A stretch of DNA of 9,421 nucleotides from Blastocatellia bacterium (GTDB lineage Bacteria > Acidobacteriota > Blastocatellia > Chloracidobacteriales > JADJPF01). Shown in pieces: positions 1-5,734 of this stretch (positions within the stretch are counted from its first letter, which is position 1; every line of letters starts with the position of its first letter). Below the pieces are notes generated by a model that worked only from the letters and a program-made list of their open reading frames with translations, searched no databases and was not told the DNA's origin. The stretch is from the NCBI GenBank assembly GCA_016789295.1, contig JAEUQL010000116.1:1-9421 (forward strand), read 5' to 3'. The translations under genes were made by a program, and so were the position numbers.

Positions 1-524
1 TGGCTAGCTATAGAATCTACAAGGCGTGCAGGATCGTCTATTTGAAGATCGCTATGCAGCACATCTACATTTTCTGGGTTTTGCCTGACATATTGATCTA
101 CAAGTGACGATAGCCGACCTACAAGAGCATTTATTCTAGGGCTTCGTTCAACGGGTTGACTAACACGGCGAACGGTCACTTGCCAGTAATTATCTATCTC
201 TTCTATGTGTAGAGCTTTTGCACGTTCTACACCTTCTACCTGGACTTTAATGTTTCCATCAGCTAGGTAGAGGTGGTGTGCAATCCTTGCAAGTGTCCCT
301 ACTCTGTAAACTTGGTTTGGAGATGGTTCTTCCAGAGTAGCATCGTGCTGAGTGGCAAGAAATATCATCCTGTCTTCAGTAAGTGCTTTCTGTAAAGCTT
401 GAACCGATGGTTGACGACCAATCTTGAAGCGGACGACTGTATATGGAAAAACTACAACGTCTCGGATTGGAACCATTGGATAGCGTGCTACATCATCAGG
501 GGTGCCGTCGTGAAATTCTTGCAT
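1..524 (-). CDS. lon: Lon ATP-dependent protease, N-terminal part (gene runs off the window)
   Basis: Translating from the ATG at 524 gives about 174 residues up to the window edge without a stop. The product starts MQEFHDGTPDDVARYPMVPI and continues with RDVVVFPYTVVRFKIGR, the hallmark opening of the Lon substrate-recognition (LON/PUA-like) domain. Further on come a YRVGTLARI segment and a VQVEGVERA segment, both typical of that domain. The AAA+ and Ser-Lys protease domains lie beyond position 1. Lon is a cytoplasmic homo-hexameric protease that degrades misfolded and selected regulatory proteins. The start is supported by an AGAAGGG ribosome binding site about 5 bases upstream. It lies 85 bases downstream of clpX, the usual tig-clpP-clpX-lon order, with a plausible promoter of its own in that gap. 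Identity is very secure although only the first fifth or so is present. Confidence 0.95.
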   Translation of the reverse strand, partial: MQEFHDGTPDDVARYPMVPIRDVVVFPYTVVRFKIGRQPSVQALQKALTEDRMIFLATQHDATLEEPSPNQVYRVGTLARIAHHLYLADGNIKVQVEGVERAKALHIEEIDNYWQVTVRRVSQPVERSPRINALVGRLSSLVDQYVRQNPENVDVLHSDLQIDDPARLVDSIAS

Positions 525-577
525 ATCCCTTCTTTCACTTTGAAAGCTAGCTTCTAAAAAGCTTTTCTATATCTTTA

Positions 578-606
578 TTCATACTTTTCTATCTTGAAGG
601 AGTCAA
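578..606 (-). promoter_or_regulatory. Candidate sigma70-type promoter for lon
   Basis: On the minus strand, TTGACT (606-601) is followed after exactly 17 bases by TATGAA (583-578). That matches the vegetative consensus at five of six -35 bases and four of six -10 bases. It begins four bases after the clpX stop codon and would start transcription about 45-50 bases before the lon ATG. It does not resemble the E. coli sigma32 heat-shock consensus. The call is by eye; lon may also be reached by read-through from clpX. Confidence 0.5.
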
Positions 607-609
607 GAT
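591..609 (-). repeat. Perfect 7-bp inverted repeat overlapping the lon -35 element
   Basis: The minus strand reads ATCTTGA, CTCCT, TCAAGAT: two perfect 7-base arms around a 5-base centre, immediately after the clpX stop codon. There is no following T-run, so it does not look like an intrinsic terminator. The left arm contains the candidate -35 hexamer of lon, so it could be an operator for a repressor, or a short RNA hairpin at the clpX 3' end. It does not match CIRCE or HAIR. Confidence 0.45.
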
Positions 610-1842
610 CTAACCAGCTTTCTCCAAGACAGGGAAAGTCGCCCGCCTATTTTCTACCATTTCTCTTGTGACTACAAACTCTTTGATCTTCTTCTGCGAT
701 GGAAGAACATACATTGCTTCTAACATCAGCTCTTCAAGAATCATTCTGAGTCCGCGTGCACCAACTTTACGTTCACAAGCCTGTCTGGCTACTGTCTGTA
801 GAGCGTCATCGGTGAATCTGAGTTTGACGCTGTCCCATTCAAACTGCTTTTGGTACTGTTTGACAAGAGCATTTTTTGGCTTTGTTAAAATTTCTATCAT
901 TGCTGCTTCGTCAAGCTCGTGAAGAGTTCCCAAGACAGGAAGACGGCCTACAAATTCAGGTATAAGCCCGTATTTTATGAGGTCTTCAGGTTGAATGAGT
1001 TCAAGTATGTTGGAAGAACGGGAGAATCTGTTGGTTTCAACTTTTGCATTGAAACCGAGAGCCTTCTTTCCTACACGCCTTTCTATCACTTTCTCCAAGC
1101 CTACAAAAGCACCGCCACATATGAAGAGTATATTTGTTGTGTCTACAGGGAAAAACTCCTGATGTGGATGCTTTCGCCCTCCTTGAGGAGGAACATTGGC
1201 CACAGTTCCTTCCAAGATCTTCAAAAGAGCTTGCTGAACTCCTTCACCAGATACATCTCTGGTTATAGAAGGATTTTCATCTTTGCGACATATCTTATCT
1301 ACTTCGTCGATGTAGATAATACCTTGTTGGGCTTTTTCAATATCTCCATTGGCGTTCTGCAGAAGCTTCAGTATGATATTTTCTACATCCTCACCCACAT
1401 AACCAGCTTCTGTCAGAGTAGTTGCATCAACTATGCAGAACGGCACGTTGAGCATTCTAGCCAGTGTTTGTGCTAGCAAAGTCTTTCCTGTGCCTGTAGG
1501 GCCAACTAGAAGTATGTTACTCTTTTGTACTTCAACCTCAATACCACTCTTTCTGCGCATCATCTCAATGCGTTTATAGTGTTGGTAGACGGCAACGGCA
1601 AGCTTTTTCTTTGTCTCGTCTTGACCTATTACGTAATCATCAAGAAAGTCTTTGATCTCAACAGGTTTGGGTAGTGGAGGGCGATGAGGTTGAGCCTCTT
1701 GACCTACATCGTCATTGATGATCTCGTTGCATATGTCTATACATTCATTACATATGTACACAGTAGGTCCAGCTATTAATTTCTTGACCTCGTTCTGTGT
1801 CTTTCCACAGAAAGAACATCTGAGTGCATCGTCTCTTCTCAA
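610..1842 (-). CDS. clpX: ClpX, ATP-binding unfoldase subunit of the ClpXP protease
   Basis: This 410-residue protein is close to E. coli ClpX (about 424). Residues 9-34 form the N-terminal Cys4 zinc-binding domain (Cys9, Cys12, Cys31, Cys34), used for dimerisation and for binding adaptors and substrates. The AAA+ module follows: Walker A GPTGTGKT (114-121), pore loop GYVG (147-150), Walker B IIYIDE (175-180), RKH loop (223-225), an LGF tripeptide at 262-264 where the ClpP-docking IGF loop is expected, the VGR arginine segment (298-300) and sensor-2 GARGLR (361-366). ClpX hexamers unfold tagged proteins and feed them into ClpP. The start is a TTG: an in-frame TGA lies two codons upstream, and the first downstream ATG would delete the zinc domain. 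A modest GGGGA Shine-Dalgarno sits 7 bases before it. It follows clpP by 105 bases, a gap filled with two hairpins. Confidence 0.97.
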   Translation of the reverse strand: MRRDDALRCSFCGKTQNEVKKLIAGPTVYICNECIDICNEIINDDVGQEAQPHRPPLPKPVEIKDFLDDYVIGQDETKKKLAVAVYQHYKRIEMMRRKSGIEVEVQKSNILLVGPTGTGKTLLAQTLARMLNVPFCIVDATTLTEAGYVGEDVENIILKLLQNANGDIEKAQQGIIYIDEVDKICRKDENPSITRDVSGEGVQQALLKILEGTVANVPPQGGRKHPHQEFFPVDTTNILFICGGAFVGLEKVIERRVGKKALGFNAKVETNRFSRSSNILELIQPEDLIKYGLIPEFVGRLPVLGTLHELDEAAMIEILTKPKNALVKQYQKQFEWDSVKLRFTDDALQTVARQACERKVGARGLRMILEELMLEAMYVLPSQKKIKEFVVTREMVENRRATFPVLEKAG

Positions 1843-1856
1843 GTCTCAATCCCCAC

Positions 1857-1885
1857 AAAAGCCTCACTGCAGGAGTCAGGCTTTT
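1857..1885 (-). terminator. Hairpin just upstream of clpX; possible attenuator or weak terminator
   Basis: The minus strand carries AAAAGCCT and AGGCTTTT as perfect 8-base arms. Inside them, after a G-G mismatch, are a 3-bp ACT/AGT stem and a CCTGC loop. The 3' arm ends in TTTT and is followed by G, so as a minus-strand terminator it has only a short U-run, partly within the stem. It ends 14 bases before the clpX TTG start and next to the putative Shine-Dalgarno, so it could attenuate read-through from clpP or modulate clpX translation. Read on the plus strand it is followed by more Ts, but there is no plus-strand gene to terminate. Confidence 0.5.
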
Positions 1886-1914
1886 TAAAGTTTTTACCTC
1901 ATAAGTTTAAGCCA

Positions 1915-1947
1915 CAATTGCTATTTTCTAAACAGATATAGCAATTG
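1915..1947 (-). repeat. Perfect 10-bp inverted repeat directly after the clpP stop codon
   Basis: Arms CAATTGCTAT and ATAGCAATTG flank a 13-base AT-rich loop. The repeat begins at the base after the clpP TAG. No T-run follows on the minus strand, so it is unlikely to be a simple intrinsic terminator. A 3' stabilising or processing hairpin in a clpP-clpX transcript is one possibility, and a protein-binding palindrome is another. Confidence 0.5.
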
Positions 1948-2556
1948 CTACTCGCGGTGAGTTATCACCTGGTCTATCAGACCATACTCTTTTGCTTGAT
2001 AGGCGTCCATTATTCTGTCACGCTCTACATCTTTTTCTATCAGCTCAAACTGTTGGCCTGTATGCTTTGATAGTATCTCGCTTGTCAAACGACGCATCCT
2101 CATAAGCTCTTCTGCATGAATTCTTACATCACTAGCTTGTCCAGAGATACCACCTACAGATGGTTGGTGTATGAGTATGCGTGAGTTTGGAAGCGCAAAC
2201 CTTTTACCTTTTGCTCCTGCTGTGAGAAGTAGTGCACCCATCGATGCACATTGCCCAACGCATATAGTTGTAACGTCGGGACGAATAAACTGCATGGTGT
2301 CATAAATGGCCATACCAGCAGTGATAGAGCCACCGGGACTATTTATGTAAAGGGATATATCTTTGTCTGGGTCTTCAGCTTCTAGGAAGAGAAGCTGTGC
2401 TACTACCAGATTGGCAATAGTATCGTCTATAGGTGTCCCAATAAAGATTATGTTGTCTTTGAGTAGGCGAGAATATATATCATAAGCTCTCTCACCTCGA
2501 CTGGTCTGTTCTACAACCATTGGAACTAGTGCTGACTGTGGGTACGAAATATTCAT
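1948..2556 (-). CDS. clpP: ClpP, ATP-dependent Clp protease proteolytic subunit
   Basis: From the ATG at 2556 the protein has 202 residues, normal for ClpP. It begins with a short probable propeptide (MNISYPQS) followed by ALVPMVVEQTSRGERAYDIY, which matches the mature N-terminus of E. coli ClpP almost exactly. The catalytic triad is intact: Ser105 in GQCASMGA, His130 in ILIHQP and Asp180 in ERDRIM. The YINSPGGS oxyanion segment is at 70-77 and the C-terminus is VITHRE. ClpP forms a double-heptamer chamber that degrades polypeptides threaded in by ClpX, encoded next. A TTG three codons further upstream (2565) could also start it. Neither start has a convincing Shine-Dalgarno (a GAAAGAG lies upstream of both), so ATG is preferred by codon strength. 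Confidence 0.96.
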   Translation of the reverse strand: MNISYPQSALVPMVVEQTSRGERAYDIYSRLLKDNIIFIGTPIDDTIANLVVAQLLFLEAEDPDKDISLYINSPGGSITAGMAIYDTMQFIRPDVTTICVGQCASMGALLLTAGAKGKRFALPNSRILIHQPSVGGISGQASDVRIHAEELMRMRRLTSEILSKHTGQQFELIEKDVERDRIMDAYQAKEYGLIDQVITHRE

Positions 2557-2639
2557 GTCTCGCAATCACTCTTTCGGTAACTGAGATTGTTGATTAGGTC
2601 TTTTGGCTGAGTTGATTTGTGAGCTAGCGGGATATGGCT

Positions 2640-2668
2640 TTGCTTACAAAACAACCTTACATAAGCAA
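2640..2668 (-). repeat. 7-bp inverted repeat shortly after the tig stop codon
   Basis: TTGCTTA and TAAGCAA arms flank a 15-base loop in the 109-base gap between tig and clpP, starting six bases after the tig TAA. There is no T-run after it on the minus strand, so termination is doubtful. The rest of the gap (2566-2639) shows no promoter that I can defend. It does contain a short GTTGATT direct repeat at 2589-2595 and 2611-2617, spaced 22 bases apart. Confidence 0.3.
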
Positions 2669-2674
2669 TAACCC

Positions 2675-4078
2675 TTACTGCTCCTGATTCTGGTTAGACT
2701 CAGAATTAGCTAGTGCTTCTGCACTCTGCACCTCTGAGGTTTCAGAAAGAGGTTCATTCTCCTTCTCTTGGTCTAACTCTTTTGAGGATACTCTTTCTTC
2801 AATTATCTCAGCGCTATTTATTACTAGATCAAGCGCCTTTTTACTGCGTAATCTGCCCTTGATACTATCGATAGCATCTTCCTTTGTCAAGCGGCTCTTG
2901 GTGTCCTCAATCGACATACCGACCGTCTTTGAGATCTCGGCAACTTCTTGTTCAAACTCCTCTTGACTGACTTCAACTTTCTCTTTCTCAGCTATCTTCT
3001 CAACTATAAGTGCACACCGAACGTCGTGAATTGCAGCTTGACGTTGAGATTGCCAAACATTTGCCCAGTCAAAGTTGGCCTGCTTTGGATCTAAGCCATT
3101 TTGGAGAAGGAATCTTTGCAGATTCTGGACTCTTTCGGTCATCTGTCGTTCTACCAGAACATCTGGTACTTCAAAATCCATTCCTTCGGCGAGTTTATTT
3201 ACTGCAACATCACGAAGCCTGTTGATGGCTTCTTTCTCTGCTGCGTCTTCGAAATGTTTGCGTACACTTTCGCGCATCTCTTCCAAGGTCTGGTATTCAC
3301 CTATGCCTTGCACGAACTCATCATCAAGCTCTGGAAGCTCTTTAAATTTTATTCCTTGTAGCTTAACTGTATATTCTACTTCTCGGCCTGCAAATTTCGG
3401 ATTGGAATGGTCTTGGTTGTAAGTTGTTTTGAAAGTCTTTTCATCGCCTATATTCATGCTGCGGACATTTTCAACAAACTCTTTTAAGGTTTCTGAAGTG
3501 TCTACTCTAAAAGATACTCCATCGGCTCCAAGCTCCTCACTACTATCAGTTTGGTCTGAATATCTTCCCTTTATGTCTACAGTGACATAATCCCCATCCT
3601 GAACTTCTCTGTCTTCGACAGGAACAAGGGTAGCGTGTTGCTCACGAATGGCTTCAAGCCGGTTGTTTACCATCTCGTCGGTTACGATTCGAACCTTCTT
3701 TGTAACTTTCAGGTTGCGAAACTCAGGTGCTTCTATATCTGGAATAATTTCTACCTGGGCTTTGAAGATAAGAGGTTTTCCATCATCGAGTGAAAGTTCG
3801 TGAAGGTTTGGTTCGCCGATGATGGGTAGCTTGTTTTCAACTATTGCACTCTGGAGTGCAGTGGGAAGAAGGTCACGCATTACCTGTTCATGTATCTCTT
3901 TCTTAAATCTATTTTTGACCAGTGAAACAGGTGCACGCCCTTTTCTAAAACCTGGCAACGTAGCACTACGAGCTACCATATTGGTAACGGTTCTAAACTG
4001 CTGTGTAACTGTTTCACTTGGTATTTCAACGTAGATCTGCTTTTTGCAGGCTGACAGGTCTGTAATCTCAACTTTCAC
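2675..4078 (-). CDS. tig: Trigger factor, ribosome-associated chaperone and peptidyl-prolyl isomerase
   Basis: This 467-residue protein has the three trigger factor domains. The ribosome-binding domain (about 1-115) contains the signature GFRKGRAP (43-50), which contacts the exit-tunnel protein uL23. The FKBP-type PPIase domain spans about 150-245, and the helical substrate-cradling C-terminal domain about 250-430. Trigger factor sits at the ribosome exit and shields nascent chains in the cytoplasm. A tail of about 37 residues (431-467), rich in Glu, Ser, Asn and Gln, extends beyond the folded core and makes it longer than E. coli Tig (432). The start is GTG at 4078, placed by homology (MKVEITDLSA is the natural beginning) and by a GAGGAA Shine-Dalgarno 8 bases upstream. 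It heads the tig-clpP-clpX-lon proteostasis cluster. Confidence 0.96.
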   Translation of the reverse strand: MKVEITDLSACKKQIYVEIPSETVTQQFRTVTNMVARSATLPGFRKGRAPVSLVKNRFKKEIHEQVMRDLLPTALQSAIVENKLPIIGEPNLHELSLDDGKPLIFKAQVEIIPDIEAPEFRNLKVTKKVRIVTDEMVNNRLEAIREQHATLVPVEDREVQDGDYVTVDIKGRYSDQTDSSEELGADGVSFRVDTSETLKEFVENVRSMNIGDEKTFKTTYNQDHSNPKFAGREVEYTVKLQGIKFKELPELDDEFVQGIGEYQTLEEMRESVRKHFEDAAEKEAINRLRDVAVNKLAEGMDFEVPDVLVERQMTERVQNLQRFLLQNGLDPKQANFDWANVWQSQRQAAIHDVRCALIVEKIAEKEKVEVSQEEFEQEVAEISKTVGMSIEDTKSRLTKEDAIDSIKGRLRSKKALDLVINSAEIIEERVSSKELDQEKENEPLSETSEVQSAEALANSESNQNQEQ

Positions 4079-4168
4079 GTCCTATGTTCCTCATTCAATT
4101 TATTTTCATCAACATACAGGATGATTTTTCAGGGTGGGAGAAAAACAGTAGAAAATAGATGCTCCGAA

Positions 4169-4226
4169 TCCAAGTTTGATGTAAAAACAGCAGCATATGA
4201 GCCTAAACAATAGATCGCAACTTGGA
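4169..4226. repeat. 8-bp inverted repeat with a long loop between tRNA-Leu and tig
   Basis: TCCAAGTT (4169-4176) and AACTTGGA (4219-4226) are perfect inverted arms separated by 42 bases in the 190-base gap upstream of tig. The same gap has a near-identical 11-base direct repeat, AAAAACAGTAG (4141-4151) and AAAAACAGCAG (4183-4193). No promoter with both hexamers at good spacing is evident. This gap should hold the tig promoter and tRNA 3' processing signals, but I cannot place them. Confidence 0.25.
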
Positions 4227-4268
4227 ATACCCCGCTCTACCCTTTGTGGGTTCCCTGGTTGGATAGAA

Positions 4269-4350
4269 TGCGAAAGGGGGGACTCGAACCCCCACAGGTT
4301 ACCCTACCAGATCCTAAGTCTGGCGCGTCTGCCAATTTCGCCACTTTCGC
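4269..4350 (-). tRNA. tRNA-Leu, anticodon UAG
   Basis: The minus strand folds into a complete cloverleaf. The acceptor arms GCGAAAG and CTTTCGC are followed by discriminator A, the D-stem is GCG/CGC, and the anticodon stem is CCAGA/TCTGG around the loop CTTAGGA. That loop gives anticodon TAG, reading CUN leucine codons. The extended variable arm of about 13 bases (AGG-GTAA-CCT stem) is characteristic of class II leucine tRNAs, and the T-arm is GGGGG-TTCGAGT-CCCCC. The 3' CCA is not encoded (ATTC follows), so it must be added by a nucleotidyltransferase. It sits alone between ftsZ and tig. CTA leucine codons, its cognate, are common in the neighbouring genes. Confidence 0.97.
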
Positions 4351-4404
4351 TCGTGAATGCAAACCTTTTCAATGGGCAGATACTTGACCTTATTTGAAGC
4401 CAAG

Positions 4405-4443
4405 CTCGGCCAGAACGCATCTAAGATGCTACGTTCGACCGAG
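4405..4443 (-). other. Long imperfect hairpin downstream of ftsZ
   Basis: A 39-base segment folds on the minus strand as CTCGGTC/GGCCGAG (7 bp, one G-U), then GAAC/GTTC (4 bp), then GCATC/GATGC (5 bp) with a TTA loop and two small bulges. It starts 36 bases after the ftsZ stop codon. No T-run follows, so it is not a textbook intrinsic terminator. It may be a 3' stabiliser or processing structure of the dcw transcript, or a Rho-type boundary before the tRNA. An exact TTGACA (4452-4447) sits just before it, but no good -10 lies at 16-18 bases, so I do not call a promoter. Confidence 0.5.
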
Positions 4444-4479
4444 AATTGTCAAGTAGTTGCTGCTGGCTCACTTCCCGAT

Positions 4480-5640
4480 CTAGTCAGCTTTCTTACGCAT
4501 AAAAGCTGGTATCTCTAGATCATCTCTTCTGCCTCCTGCAATAGTCGTGTCAGAGAGTGTTTTTCCAAGAGTTTGGCCTAAAGTTTGAGGAGTTGTTGAG
4601 CTAGGTGATGCATATCCTCTAATACCAGTCTGTGGATTTTGTGCTGCATTATATTTGTCAAATCCAGTTGCTATTACAGTAATCTTCATCTGGTTTTCCA
4701 TACGCTCATCTATAACTGCACCAAATATTATGTTTGCATCTTCATCGGCAGCTTCACGAATAATAGTTGAAGCTTCGTTTACTTCGTGTAGTGTCAGATC
4801 AGCTCCTCCCGTAATGTTGACAAGAATGCCTTTTGCACCCTCTATAGAAGCTTCTTCTAGCAGTGGGCTAGCTATAGCTTTCTGTGTTGCTTCCATAGCT
4901 CGTCTTTCGCCTATCGACATTCCCGTGCCCATTAAAGCTATTCCCATACCTTGCATAATAGTTTTGACATCAGCAAAGTCAAGATTTATCAAGCCTGGTA
5001 CGGTTATGAGATCCGAGATGCCTTGCACTGCTTGTCTTAAAACATCATCTGCAACCCTAAAAGCATCTTGCAGAGAAGTTGTTCTCTCTACAGTGTGTAA
5101 CAGCCGCTCATTTGGGATGGTTATCACTGTGTCAACGCACTCTCTCAACTCGGCTAGACCTTTTTCTGCCTGCTGCATCCTTTTGCGTCCTTCGAATGCA
5201 AAAGGTTTGGTAACAACGGCAACTGTCAATGCTCCAAGTTCTGTAGCAAGACTTGCAACAATAGGTGCTGCACCAGTCCCAGTTCCACCACCAAGACCTG
5301 CAGTGATGAAGACCATGTCGGCACCTTCCAGAACTTCAATGATCTTTTCTGTGTCGTCTATAGCAGCTTGACGCCCAATGTCAGGATTGGCTCCGGCACC
5401 TAGCCCTTTTGTAAGCTTTGCGCCTATTTGTAGTTTTACTGGTGACTTTGAGCGAGCTAGCACCTGCAAGTCGGTGTTTGCCACCAGAAACTCTACTCCT
5501 TCTACTCCTGCATCTATCATTCTGCCAACAGCATTACCACCACCACCACCAACACCGATGACTTTTATACACGCACCACTAACTGGGGGATTATCAGCAA
5601 AAGTAAGATTTAGCCCATTATCAGGTTTATCCGCTGCCAT
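4480..5640 (-). CDS. ftsZ: FtsZ, tubulin-like cell division GTPase
   Basis: This 386-residue protein has the full FtsZ architecture. A short variable N-terminus is followed by the GTPase domain with GVGGGGGNAV (29-38), the tubulin signature GGGTGTG (117-123) and the T7 synergy loop with Asn219, Asp221 and Asp224, needed for GTP hydrolysis across the filament interface. The C-terminal domain runs to about residue 328. A short linker (about 330-370, with TLGQTLGKTL near-repeats) leads to the conserved C-terminal peptide DDLEIPAFMRKKAD, which binds FtsA. FtsZ polymerises into the cytokinetic ring at midcell. The ATG is supported by a strong GGAGG ribosome binding site 7 bases upstream. It is 94 bases downstream of ftsA. 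The core reminds me of acidobacterial FtsZ, from memory only. Confidence 0.98.
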   Translation of the reverse strand: MAADKPDNGLNLTFADNPPVSGACIKVIGVGGGGGNAVGRMIDAGVEGVEFLVANTDLQVLARSKSPVKLQIGAKLTKGLGAGANPDIGRQAAIDDTEKIIEVLEGADMVFITAGLGGGTGTGAAPIVASLATELGALTVAVVTKPFAFEGRKRMQQAEKGLAELRECVDTVITIPNERLLHTVERTTSLQDAFRVADDVLRQAVQGISDLITVPGLINLDFADVKTIMQGMGIALMGTGMSIGERRAMEATQKAIASPLLEEASIEGAKGILVNITGGADLTLHEVNEASTIIREAADEDANIIFGAVIDERMENQMKITVIATGFDKYNAAQNPQTGIRGYASPSSTTPQTLGQTLGKTLSDTTIAGGRRDDLEIPAFMRKKAD

Positions 5641-5647
5641 ATTCGAG

Positions 5648-5652
5648 CCTCC
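5648..5652 (-). promoter_or_regulatory. Strong Shine-Dalgarno for ftsZ
   Basis: GGAGG lies 7 bases before the ftsZ ATG. Together with the ftsA site it is among the strongest ribosome binding sites in the window, in keeping with the high amounts of FtsZ that cells need. Confidence 0.75.
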
Positions 5653-5675
5653 ATCGCTCCGATCTTTTCTTAAAA

Positions 5676-5694
5676 ATAAAGTTTACAGCTTTAT
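5676..5694 (-). terminator. Weak AT-rich hairpin with T-run between ftsA and ftsZ
   Basis: ATAAAG and CTTTAT arms around a 7-base loop are followed on the minus strand by TTTTT. With almost no G-C pairs the stem would be unstable, so efficient termination is doubtful. It may at most trim ftsA read-through. I find no promoter with two good hexamers in this 94-base gap, although ftsZ often has one there in other bacteria. Confidence 0.25.
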
Positions 5695-5734
5695 CTGCCT
5701 AGTTTTTGATAAGAATTGCTATGAAAACTCTTTT

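Noticed and set aside
919..1476. Plus-strand 185-codon open frame
   Set aside because: It lies wholly antisense to the conserved AAA+ region of clpX and has no recognisable domain.
4197..4397. Plus-strand 66-codon open frame containing GDSNPHRLPYQ
   Set aside because: It is the antisense translation of tRNA-Leu, a well-known spurious ORF type, with no ribosome binding site.
4402..4452. Promoter for tRNA-Leu starting with TTGACA at 4452
   Set aside because: No acceptable -10 hexamer occurs 16-18 bases downstream; the nearest candidates are at 15 or 22 bases and the hairpin overlaps them.
4655..5371. Plus-strand 238-codon open frame, Ser/Ala/Ile rich
   Set aside because: It lies antisense to the ftsZ GTPase core; the composition is what the reverse complement of ftsZ codons gives.
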